Positions 1 through 9,727 of a stretch of 64,000 bases of DNA are shown here, in pieces. The notes beneath the pieces were generated by a model that worked only from the letters and a program-made list of their open reading frames with translations, was not told the origin of the DNA and ran no database searches. Position numbers and translations under genes: made by a program. The stretch spans positions 1,612,001 to 1,676,000 of the forward strand of contig JAPXFQ010002423.1 in the NCBI GenBank assembly GCA_028564705.1. Direction: 5' to 3'. Source of the DNA: Apricaphanius iberus (Eukaryota; Chordata; Actinopteri; Cyprinodontiformes; Aphaniidae). Numbering within the stretch: position 1 is the stretch's first letter; each line of letters begins with the position of its first letter.

Positions 1-778
1 ACCCCAACCTTCTTTAAATTTGTAACCATGAAGAAATCATTTTGTACCTGTGTCTCTAACAAACACCTTCAGTTTTTGTCTTAGTGGTCAAATATTCTTG
101 GTGAATTATGTAAAAAAATGATAAGCATTACCTACTCTAATAATACTTATAGTTTAATAACATGAACTAATGTGTGGAGATTATATATGGCATGTAATTT
201 AAATTGATTAAGGTTTGTAATCCCTTTTTTTTTACCAATTTCTTAAAAGCCCCCAAACAAAACTCATCAATGAAATCGATCATGACCCCTTACAAGAATC
301 ACTCAGTTCGTTTACCTGCACATGGAAATCAAGCTTTTTGGAGTAATCAGATTAAGGGCTTCCCCCCTATTGAGAACTGAATCCCAGTTTACATGTCACT
401 CAGTAAATTGAATTATTAAATGTAAAGTACGTTCGACTCCCCGATGATAGATGGCAACATATGCCCCTATGTTTTAGCCTTATAGCTGTTAGCTTTGAGC
501 TGCACACAGGCAGTAAACAGCGGCTGTTGGGAGTGAAGCAGACAAAGTTAAATCAGGATATTCACAATCACAATCCACTATCTTTTTGTAAGTCCAAACA
601 TGCACTGATCGGCCACTTATGTTTGTCTTGACCACCATATCCTTCTTATGATACTACTGTTGGTTGCAGAGTAGTCCGATTCCCAATCGCATTTTTTGGC
701 TAGCTTAGTCAAGCTTCTGAAATTCCAGTTAGTTCGATTCAAGCCGGTCTAAGGTGTATACATGCATTTCAAAAGTCT
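1..778. other. AT-rich non-coding DNA, no gene seen
   Basis: I see no long open frame, repeat family or RNA gene here. The stretch is AT-rich single-copy-looking sequence that ends in the target site of the retroposon beginning at 794. Confidence 0.6.
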
Positions 779-787
779 GATTTCAGT

Positions 788-793
<6 letters not shown>
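779..793. repeat. Left target-site duplication of retroposon copy 1
   Basis: The 15-mer GATTTCAGTCAGACT occurs here and again, without mismatch, at 3125-3139. It directly abuts a long T run on this side. This is the footprint of target-primed reverse transcription of a minus-strand RNA with a poly(A) tail. Confidence 0.85.
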
Positions 794-826
<33 letters not shown>

Positions 827-3124
827 GTGTCCTGTCTAGCAGTATGCTACTCAGAATTGGTGTCTGAGTACCAAGTACAAGCCCAACAGTTTTACTTTCC
901 CAAGCAGAGTATTACAGCTTCGCTGTAGTACGCCACTTGATGTATATGTATGAAAAATCTTTATTAGTGATTACTGTGGGTTCAATTTCCTGACGTCATG
1001 GACATTAAACTGAGACAAGAAGGAAGAAAGGAAGAAGGTGAAGAAAAGAAACCGGACCAGCAGAGGTGCGAACCGACGACACAAGACAGGGAGGCAAACA
1101 AAGAACACAAGAAAACATCCCAGTCCTCCACCTCTGCCGGACGGCAGAGAAACAGTAATACAAAACAAAAACGACAAACTGTACAGAACCAAACCAATAG
1201 TTCGGATCTAGTAGAATAAACTAAGAATTACACATTCACTACACACAAGCATTGATTAATGAACATAATATAAATGTTTCTGGTAAGCTCCTGTGAACAA
1301 CTAACTAATGATGATGATAACCTCTGCTTAAGATATGTCCGTCCTCACCAATGTCCCCACACCCATGTGTGTGCGAGCATGCAGGTCGGAATAAGGTTTC
1401 CCCACGCAAGTGATTGATAGCTGGTGTAAGGAACCGTCAATCCGTCCTACAGGAATCGGCACAGACATGGAGGAGGCAAGAGATGTATGCATCCAGGGTC
1501 CCATAGAGTACAGAGGCCACAGGCGGATCAGCGCAGGGTCGATCACCCGCCAAGAGGGGAACAGATGGAAGCCCCAGGGGAACACCCACCAGCCGCAATG
1601 CTGGGGCCCGAGAGATCGCAGTGACGAGCCCACGGGCTCCGCCGGTAACCGGCTACGCCAGGGCGGGCCCGGATCAGGAACCGGAGGCCACGGGGACCAG
1701 GGGCACCCCGCCCCCCAGCGGGGCCCCAACCAGGGACCAGCCGACAAGGGCCCCCCGCCGCCGCCGCAGGCAAGGAGGATCCGCAGCCAACCGACGGACA
1801 ACACACGCCGCCGCCACCCCGGACCAATACCCACCGCCAACAACCCGGCCCGCCTCCACACACCCACACGCCAGGGAGCCACAGCAAGAGCCACAGCGGA
1901 TGTACGCCCTCCCCAGGCCGCGCCCAGCCGGCACCTGGACATCCAGATCTTCCAGCTCCCGGGTCCAGATCCCGCCCCACGTAGGGCGCCAAGATCAGGG
2001 GCCCAGCCAATGCCGGACAGCCCCACCAGGCGAACAGACCAGCCAGCAGAAGTCCTGGAACCGGCAGGAGGACTGGGCGCCAGGCACGGTCCCCACCGAT
2101 CCACCGGACGGCACCAATCTGTTCTACAACCTCGGCACCCCCAGAAGAGGTGCCCCAGTCAATCCAAGGAGGACGTCGGCCCGAAACAGCGGCCGCCCGA
2201 CACACCGGACCACCCAGGACCCGCCCGACATGCACCAGGACCGAGCCGGGCCGCAACCGGGACCCCCGGCCCCAGGCATCGAGAGCCATCATCAACCAGC
2301 GGGCAGGAGCAACCATCACCGACGGGGAGTGACGGGGAGGGAAGAAGATGCATCAGGCCAGAGAGCAGCCAAACACCCAACCTGACAGGTAGACATAGAC
2401 AGACAGAGACACTCATACGTACCCTCCCTCTCATGCGTACACATTCTTACAAATACAGGACATACGAAAAAAGGACGCTATACACTCATTCATACCCCCC
2501 ATACGTACACTATACTCCATACTCCCAGGCCCAGGGACAGACGCCCCAATAGAGAACCCTGCCCCTGCACCCAGGAGACAGACCCCTTTGCCCACCAGGA
2601 CGGGGACAAGCAGACCGCCAAGGCCCCCACACCGGCAAGAGCAGTCCACCAGCCCAGGACCCCGACCAGACGGCGTGATGTTCTATCCGGGCTCCGACCC
2701 CTGATGGTCCAACGAACAGGGGTGTGGAAAGACCCCCCAGCCTCTCTCCCCCAGCTCAATGTGGTGTTGTTGCGTGTTGTTCTAATGTGCACTTAAAACA
2801 GAGGGGGGGGACATGGGAATACTGCCGGGTACCCCCATCTCCCCCCCCGGGCCCTCAGTGTCTAGATGCGTTTAACCAGTGGGTGCCGGCACCACAGGCG
2901 AGGCCCCCACAACGGGGGGGCCCCGCCTGTGGCGCCACACCGCCAGGTCCCTACATGTGCGTTCCATGTAAATGTTGCAAGTGTAAGTGTCTAAGTTGCT
3001 CAATAAAATCGGGACCCAGGCCGCCACCGGGTAGCGAAGACGGAAGCTCCATCCCGCACCCCAGTGACGTGCCCACGTCCCAAGGCCTTGTGAATGGTAG
3101 AATGAAGGAGCAGGTGGACAGAGG
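794..3124 (-). mobile_element. GC-rich poly(A) retroposon, copy 1 (minus strand)
   Basis: This is a 2.3-kb retroposed unit whose minus-strand poly(A) tail is seen as the T run at about 794-822. A minus-strand polyadenylation signal AATAAA lies near 960. It is bounded by a perfect 15-bp target duplication (779-793 and 3125-3139). Its middle (about 1410-2600) is extremely G/C-rich and Pro/Gly/Arg-rich in every frame, so open frames of up to 380 codons there are composition artefacts. A second copy at 6665-7690 shares both ends but lacks about 1.2 kb of this middle. The composition resembles the sequence following the L1-like ORF2 end at 26160-26690, so it could be a 5'-truncated L1-type 3' UTR or an independent passenger. 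I see no reverse transcriptase in it. Confidence 0.75.
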
Positions 3125-3139
3125 GATTTCAGTCAGACT
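3125..3139. repeat. Right target-site duplication of retroposon copy 1
   Basis: Exact second copy of the 15-mer at 779-793, marking the 5' end of the minus-strand retroposon. Confidence 0.85.
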
Positions 3140-3760
3140 AAGATAATAATTCGACTTTCTCTTGCTGCATGTAAATGTACTGATTTTGATTGATCTGCTG
3201 AAAGGAGATATTTTTAAATACAACAGATAATAATTTACATTAGGTCATTGATGGTCAAAGTCAGGTAAAGATTACCACTTGGTTAGTTTAGAAAAATGAT
3301 AAAAAGATCAGAAACTATAAAAATAAAAACAAGAAAAAAAGATACAAATTGGAGTAACATTAAAAACAGCAAAAGAAAAGAAAAAGATAAAAATACTGTA
3401 TAAGTATGACAGAGATTAATACTGTGCAGTAACAAGTGATATAAAACTTAAAAATATATCTAAAAATACCTGGCTAATATCCTTCAGCAGACTCTACTAT
3501 ATTTGGTGCACAGAAAGAAAAGGTTTGTTCACAAAGAACCTCAAGGGTAATCAGCAGACCTACCAAGGGAATGCAGAACAGATGCAAATATATGGGGGAT
3601 TACCAAATCTGATACGACACTGTAGTACAAGGCTATTTAAAGTTTTTATATATATTAGTGGAAAACACTTTAAATCCACTGTCTCCGTGGCCAATCCAGC
3701 ATAAAAAGACGTACTTATTCTTTCAAGGCATACTTAAAATAGAAATAAAGGTGCATAATC
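3140..3760. other. AT-rich non-coding DNA
   Basis: A-rich, low-complexity sequence with no open frame or repeat I can name. Confidence 0.5.
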
Positions 3761-4014
3761 GGCGACTGTGGCTCAGTGGTAGAGTAGTTGGCTTGCAATT
3801 GGAGGGTCGTAGGTTCAATTCCAGCTTCCTCCAGTCACATGTCGATGTGCCCCTGGGCAAGGCACTTAACCCCCAAATTCATTGTCCTACCAAGCCTTGT
3901 TGGGTTTCGGTGTATGAATGCGAGTGTGAATGGGTGAATGCGGCTTCAATGTAAAGCGCTTTGAGTGGTCAGTAAGACTAGAAAAGCGCTATATAAGTTC
4001 AGTCCATTTACCAT
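3761..4014 (+). mobile_element. tRNA-derived SINE (AFC-like fish family)
   Basis: The 5' head is tRNA-like. It has an A-box-like TGGCTCAGTGGTAGAGTAG at about 3769-3787 and a B-box-like GGTTCAATTCC at about 3812-3822, the spacing of an internal RNA polymerase III promoter. The body contains the fish SINE motif CCCCTGGGCAAGGCACTTAACCC. The 3' end carries AAAGCGCTTTGAGTGG and AAAGCGCTATATAA followed by CAGTCCATTTACCAT, as in AFC-type SINEs mobilised by a LINE with a matching tail. It is close to full length. It is not a functional tRNA because no cloverleaf continues past the B box. The family assignment is from memory of the motif. Confidence 0.8.
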
Positions 4015-5179
4015 AAATGCCTATTACATGCTTACCTATCAATTTGCTTTTTATATTTGTGTATCTCGTACAGTAATCTTTTACCTTTTCTTACATTTTT
4101 TATAATTTGCAATCTGAAAAATAAATGAATCAAATCAATATGAGCCCATTAAAATAAATCTTGCTTTTGATTATTGTGGTTAAATTTAATATAAGAAAAA
4201 CATAAGTAGTGCTGAGTGGAAATTTTAAAGTGTGTTTCTACTGTTTACCTGAACCACTGCTAGCAATAGCAATCTCTGCAGGAAAGGAATCCAGCACGGC
4301 AATATATAAACAGTCATCTCCCTCCACATTCCAGCTGCATAATTTACACCAGCATTTACATATTTTTTTCATATGCTAACTTAAAATGTGAATCATCTGG
4401 TGGCCTGCCAATTTTAAGTAGATGGATTTTTTTTTCTAATTTGAATAAAATGTTACATTACCTATTTCCATTCGTTTCAATTCCATTTCTCCCTGAAGCT
4501 TTTATTCTATTTTCACGTTCTAGAGCAAACAAGAAAAGAAAAACTCTTGCTCATTTGGGGCTCACATAAGCTTTTTTATTGGCCTATGTTTGTGAATCAG
4601 TACAGTGAAGTGATTTGTCTGAGAAAATGGAGCCTATTTCTTGGTAGATGATTTCTCTTTTTTTTTACTAAAAACAGAACTGTTCTCTCTCCAACACCTC
4701 ATCTCTACATACTTCTCTTAAATGAACAATTACTTACATAATAATGCTTGCAAATTGCAAGAAATAGAAAAATGAAAAAAGAAACTTTACAACATTCCCC
4801 AAAAAATACATTTAGTCATAGGACACTTTAGTACTTAGATTTTATGCAGTCATGAAGGAGCAAGTAAATTGTGGTTCCACATGTATTTGTGGTGTGACTT
4901 TAGCATGGCTATTAATAGAGCTCTATAGTGTCCAAACTGCAACTGTGGAAAACTGTACATTCAGTTTGCTGTCTATTACAAATAACAAAATTAGTCAGTT
5001 GAGAGAAGAAAATAATGCATGGTTCAATTGCATGAATTCCTCTTGTTTTTCGACCTGTAAAAAAGAATGCAGTCATACAAATGGTCTACTGCTGGACTGA
5101 GATTTTTTTTAAAGCAACTTTTACTTGAAATACTGTACATGAAATGTGTGTAATGTGTGAAATACTTTGATTACATAAT
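4015..5179. other. Non-coding DNA; one short unassigned ORF
   Basis: Mostly AT-rich. An 82-codon plus-strand frame at 4852-5100 has a hydrophobic stretch near residues 15-28 and several cysteines, but it has no recognisable family, upstream exon or splice context. I do not call it a gene. Confidence 0.5.
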
Positions 5180-5183
5180 TTAA

Positions 5184-6031
5184 AGAGTACCTAACTAACC
5201 CCAAAGCAACTATTATTTGTTTATAAACTGTATAAATTGGTCTTTACCAATGTAATCTTTCAGTGTCAGGGCATTTTTATTTAAAAAATGTTGTGTAAAC
5301 TTGTTAAATGCTTAATCTTTTGGTGTTAAAACGTCTCAGTGCTGCCGCTCATGGTCAATGTGTGGCTACTGCATTTGAATTTTGTGGTTGGCTGAGAGCG
5401 GTACATCTTTTCCATTGTCTATGTCACAGACATGGTCTCACAGTGATACCCTCTCTCTCTCAGACACACTTGTCCCTCCCCGTGACTAGTTGAAAATACT
5501 TTTCTTGTGTGCTACGTGCACACTGAAGCTTGCTGAGAAAAACAGAAAAAGCTGAAATCCGTATATCACAGTTTGGAGGACCAAAGCGTCGAAGTGGTTT
5601 AAAGCAGTAAGTTATAACCTACATGTTTAAAAGTACACCATGAATAAGGAAAAAAAAAAACTGAGGTAGTTCCCTCAGAATCTAATTAGCATAGATGCTA
5701 GTGCTAGGCTCTCTGTGTTTGTTTGCTAGTATACATGCTGCCGGCTTCTGGCAGCGCTGACTCAGCGCCCTGAACGGCTCGAACTGATACAGCGTTTAGC
5801 TGCTGTGCTCCATAAAGCCTCCCTTTAACTCTGGTGGACGGCGGAGAAGAGCACTCAGGATTTGGCTCAGCCGTTACTGTCTTCCAGACCACACCCCACC
5901 TTCCTTCCTAGTTCTCATCTTCCACACTTGACGTTGCCCCTCTTTACCTCCTGGGCCTGCCCATTTTGGTAGAATTTTTCAAATGTCGCCTGGGCGGGGG
6001 ATAATGCTTTTTCATGGGGTTCAGTTACTCT
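5184..6031. mobile_element. TTAA-flanked non-autonomous DNA transposon candidate
   Basis: The left end after TTAA (5180-5183) reads AGAGTACCTAACTAACCCC. The right end, read on the other strand up to TTAA (6032-6035), is AGAGTAACTGAACCCC. The ends are inverted and similar apart from a 3-bp gap, and both abut TTAA, the duplication made by piggyBac and Kolobok transposases. There is no transposase frame inside. Internal sequence at 5700-5900 is moderately GC-rich. The superfamily cannot be fixed from the termini alone. Confidence 0.5.
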
Positions 6032-6035
6032 TTAA

Positions 6036-6664
6036 CTATCGGTTTGAATGTTATCTCTTTCAAAATTTGTTTTGTTTTCTGTTTTTTGCTTTACTGCAGC
6101 AGAAATATATTTTTTGATTCATTCACTGTACTATGATATAAATTTAGATAATACACTGTGGAGAGACCAATGAATACAGTTACTTCAGCTATATATTTTT
6201 GTATACAAATATGCTTTACAGATGAATGATTTACAAATGTAAAAAGGTGCAATCAACTGGAAAAGCAAAAATATAATGTTTGCACATAAGGCTATGCAAC
6301 CAATTATATTACAATTTAGGTTTAAACTGGATAAATGTGCACTGGCAATCCGAGATGTGCATGTCAAGCTTCACATAAGCTGGTAGGCTGACGACAGCAC
6401 AGGTTCCTATTGCATATATATTTTCTGTAAACAAATTCAGATCAATACAAATTCAACAGATACTGTATGGTTTAGAGCCAATTTTAGTGAAAGTGTGTGT
6501 TAATTAGCATATTTAGGCCCGAGCAGCTAAACGCTGTGAAGGCCTATTGTTTCTGTACTGTTTCTTATTTTTCTTCTCCCAAATGAATTGGCTTTTTGGA
6601 GGCCTAAACATATTCAAAAACTCACCATATTTGGCGGGGGCAACAGGTGTGCATTAAATTTACG
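6036..6664. other. AT-rich non-coding DNA
   Basis: No gene or named repeat seen. The sequence becomes T-rich just before the retroposon copy that starts near 6665. Confidence 0.5.
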
Positions 6665-7690
6665 TATTCTTTTTTTAAAAAATTTTTTACGTGTCCTGTC
6701 TAGCAGTTTGCCACTCAGAATTGGTGTCTGAGTACCAAGTACAAGCCCAACAGATTTACTTTTCCCAAGCAAAGTATTACAGCTTTGCTTTGCTGTAATA
6801 CTCCACTTCATGTATATGTATGAAAAAATCTTTATTAGTGATTACTGAGGGTTCAATTTCCTGAAGTCATGGACACGAAACAGAGACAAGAAGGCAGAAA
6901 GGAAGAAGGTGAAGAAAAGAAACCGGACCAGCAGAGGCGCGAACCGACGACACAAGACAGGGAGGCAAACAAAGAAGACAAGAAAACATCCCAGTCCTCC
7001 GCCTCTGCTGGATGACAGAGAAGCGGTAAAACAAAACAAACAAAAACAACGAACTGAACAGAACCACACCAATAGTTCAGATCCAGTAATAAAAACTAAG
7101 AATTACACATTCACTACACACAAGCATGGATTAATGAACATAATACTAATGTTTCTGGTAAGCTCCTGGTAACAACTAACTAATTACGATAACCTCAGCT
7201 CAAGATATGTCCGTCCACACCAATGTCCCCACACTGTGTGTGCGAGCAGGCAGGTATGAATAAGGTTTCCCCATGCAAGTGATTGAAGCAGACCTCCAAG
7301 GCCCCCACCCTGGCAAGAGTAGCCCACCAGCCTGATGGTCCACGAACAGGGGTGTGGAAAGACCCCCAGCCTCTCTCCCCCTGCTCAATTGTGGTGTTGT
7401 TGCGTGTTGTTCTAATGTGCACATAAAACAGAGGGGTGGGACATGGGAATACTGCCGGGTATCCTCATCTCCCTCTCCAGGCCCTCAGTGTCTAGATGCA
7501 TTTAAACAGTGGGTACAGGCACCACAGGCGAGGCCCCTTATAAGGGGCCCTGCCTCCAGTGCAGAGGCGCACCCACCGCCAGGTCCCTACATGTGCGTGT
7601 GTCATGTAAATGTTACAAGTGTAAGTTACTAAGTTGCTCAATAAAATTGGGACTCAGGCCGCCACCGGGTAGCGAAGATGGAAACTCCAC
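6665..7690 (-). mobile_element. GC-rich retroposon, copy 2 (internally shorter)
   Basis: From ACGTGTCCTGTCTAGCAG (about 6688) to GGCCGCCACCGGGTAGCGAAG (about 7657) this matches 823-3040 of copy 1 closely, but the roughly 1.2 kb between 1411 and 2605 of copy 1 is absent. The join lies near 7288. The T-rich left edge is the decayed minus-strand poly(A). The first position where the copies stop matching is near 7690. I could not see a target duplication, so the exact ends are approximate. The missing segment does not begin GT and end AG on the minus strand, so splicing is not supported. Confidence 0.7.
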
Positions 7691-8081
7691 GGTGACCAAA
7701 ACCAAATCCCCAAGTCCAGTTACTGTTATTACAACCAATATTACCTTTTTTCTCTTAAATAAACTTCTCCTTTGCAGCGCACAGAAACGCAGCATATGTG
7801 GCAGATCTTGCGTTGCAAATGACTGTGGTTATGCAGGAGGTCAGCTTTTACTTAAGGCATGCTTTCTGTGACCCTGTAGGAAACTACTCATGAGAGAGTG
7901 TCTAAAAGGCATTAAAGTCTCCCTTTCAGTACAATTGGCAAAGAAACATGGACATTTTACTTTTTCATATAGTTCAGATTAACAGAGCAGCAACAGTTAA
8001 AACAATTATTAAAGTATTTTAACTATATGACCCAGGTGCCTGCTAGAACCAGGTGCAAAAAAAAATAAAATGCAGGTTTAT
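7691..8081. other. Non-coding DNA
   Basis: No gene recognised. An AT-rich stretch leads into the terminal repeat of the palindrome element. Confidence 0.5.
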
Positions 8082-8149
8082 ATGGCAAGCCAAATGAGCA
8101 TTTATTCTGATATCTTGATATCAGGCATAATTGTCATGAACATGCAAGC
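8082..8149 (+). repeat. Left terminal inverted repeat
   Basis: Begins ATGGCAAGCC and contains TGAGCATTTATTCTGATATC. Its reverse complement recurs at 17960-18027 with only scattered mismatches. It includes its own small dyad, TGATATC-T-TGATATCA (8108-8122 region). Confidence 0.9.
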
Positions 8150-8159
8150 CATTTCTGTC

Positions 8160-8545
8160 CACTAGTTAACTAGTGAGACATATTTTTGTTAACTAGTTAA
8201 CTAGTGAGGGTCAAAATATGCACACTAGTTAACTAGTGACAGCAAAAATGCCCACTAGTTAACTAGTGAACACATTTATGTTTCACTAGTTAACTAGTGA
8301 GAGCTGAAAATGTCCACTAGTTAACTAGTAAAGGCCAAAATGCATATCGGTAAGCTAGTTGAAGGTTTTTGTGTCTCACTACTCAACTAGAGACAGCCAA
8401 GAATGTGCACAAGTTTACTAGTGAAGGCATAACTCCTCACTAGTTAACTAGTTGGAGTAGGTCGATGACAGTAGTTAACTAGTGAACCATAAATGGCTTA
8501 CTAGCTAGCTAGGAGGTGACAGCAGGCTCACTAGTTAACTAGTTG
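8160..8545 (+). repeat. Palindrome array, left arm part 1
   Basis: About nine copies of CTAGTTAACTAG-centred palindromes (for example near 8160, 8192, 8222, 8253, 8283, 8314, 8438, 8471 and 8530) occur at roughly 30-bp spacing, with degenerate members between 8345 and 8420. Each core holds ACTAGT, GTTAAC and ACTAGT restriction-type dyads. The array is cut at its right edge by the LINE insertion. Confidence 0.9.
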
Positions 8546-8830
8546 ATGCATCCAAATGGACGGTGGTGGAGACGTATCGCGTTGGTAAGACGTATCGCGT
8601 CATTTCCTGTTTTGTGACTAACTCGTTTGTAGCAAGTCGGTGTTTCTCTCTCTCTTGAACTGATCTAACTTTCTCTGTCAATAAGTTTTTTCTGAGTTGC
8701 TTAACACACAAACACATTAAAACGTTAAGTTTCTTCACGGTTTAGGACTCTTTAAGCGTTTTACTGGGTTAATTACTTTGTTTTTAGGTAAGGTAAGGTA
8801 CCGCTTGGTTAGCTTAGCTTTACGGCTAGC

Positions 8831-9727
8831 ATGGCTTCGGCAGCTTTCTCTCTTGTCCCTCCATCTCTCTCTACACCTCCTCCTCTTTCCTGCTCTCTCT
8901 GTCAGATGTTTAGTTACTCCTCCGCCTCATTTAGTGAAGTTGGTAGGTGTAATAAGTGCAGCATTTTTGTAGCTTTGGAGGCGAGGGTTTCTGAGCTAGA
9001 GGCCCGGCTCCGCGCTGTAGAACAGCCAGGCCCAGCAGTAGCTAGCGCGGAGTCAACTAGGACAGGACCTAGCCGTCCTTCAACAGCTCCCGTGCAGCCG
9101 GGACCTCAGGCGAGCTGGGTGACTGTTCGTAGGAAGATTAGCGCCAGACCCCAGTCCGCGGCCAACCTCCAGCCCCTTTCTCTGAACAATAGGTTCGCCC
9201 CGCTCAGCGACGCACCCGCCGAGCAGGAGAGGCCGATTCTTGTAATTGGCAGCTCCATAGTTAGGAATGTGGCTCCAGAGACACGAAAGACCACCGTCAA
9301 ATGCCTTCCAGGGGCCAGGGCTGCGGACATTAGGTCCCATCTGAAGCTTTTGGCCAAGGACAAACGGCGGTATAGCAGGATCGTTATCCATGCTGGTGGC
9401 AACGACACCCGGCGACGGCAGTCGGAGGTCACTAAAATTAGCGTAGCTTCGGTGTGTAGGGCTGCCAAAAAGATGTCTGACTCTGTAATTTTTTCTGGTC
9501 CCCTGCCTGATCGTACTAGCGATGACATGTACAGCCGTATGCTTTCGTTCCACCTTTGGTTGTCAAGGTGGTGTCCAGAAAACGATGTGGGCTACATTGA
9601 TAACTGGGGGGCCTTCTGGGGAAAACCTGGACTGTTACGTAGAGACGGCATCCATCCCACCGAGGACGGAGCTTCGCTTCTTTCCAGGAACATTGATAGG
9701 GTTATCTCTAGTTCCCCAAAGCCGTGA
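8831..9727 (+). CDS. LINE ORF1 protein, zinc motif plus SGNH esterase domain
   Basis: A 298-residue ORF1 of the CR1/L2 esterase type, expected to bind and package LINE RNA with an SGNH/GDSL-like hydrolase domain. Near the N terminus two CxxC pairs (CSLC at about residue 21 and CNKC at about 40) suggest a small zinc finger. A short helical segment rich in Glu/Leu/Arg follows (about 49-65), then a Pro/Ser linker. The esterase-like domain spans about 135-295. It has the nucleophile block VIGSSIVRNV, the HAGGND block and the terminal RDGIHPTEDGASLLS containing the Asp-x-x-His pair. The frame is intact. The ATG at 8831 lies in the sequence CTAGCATGGC, and an in-frame start further upstream is not apparent. 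It ends at TGA 9725-9727, after which the same frame is open into ORF2. Confidence 0.9.
   Translation: MASAAFSLVPPSLSTPPPLSCSLCQMFSYSSASFSEVGRCNKCSIFVALEARVSELEARLRAVEQPGPAVASAESTRTGPSRPSTAPVQPGPQASWVTVRRKISARPQSAANLQPLSLNNRFAPLSDAPAEQERPILVIGSSIVRNVAPETRKTTVKCLPGARAADIRSHLKLLAKDKRRYSRIVIHAGGNDTRRRQSEVTKISVASVCRAAKKMSDSVIFSGPLPDRTSDDMYSRMLSFHLWLSRWCPENDVGYIDNWGAFWGKPGLLRRDGIHPTEDGASLLSRNIDRVISSSPKP

Noticed and set aside
1410..2552. 380-codon Pro/Arg-rich plus frame and overlapping minus frames as a gene
   Set aside because: Extreme GC content suppresses stops in all frames on both strands, no domain is visible, and the region is the core of a retroposon that is deleted in the second copy.
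3761..3835. A functional tRNA gene
   Set aside because: A- and B-box-like sequences are present but no acceptor stem closes, and a SINE body and tail follow.
8160..8545. CRISPR-like array (short repeats with unique spacers)
   Set aside because: Repeats are 16-bp perfect palindromes with variable spacers, in a eukaryotic transposon-rich setting with no cas genes and with mirror copies in inverted orientation. It is a transposon arm, not a CRISPR array.
9080..9553. Minus-strand frames opposite LINE ORF1
   Set aside because: Shadow frames of the coding strand without any recognisable domain.
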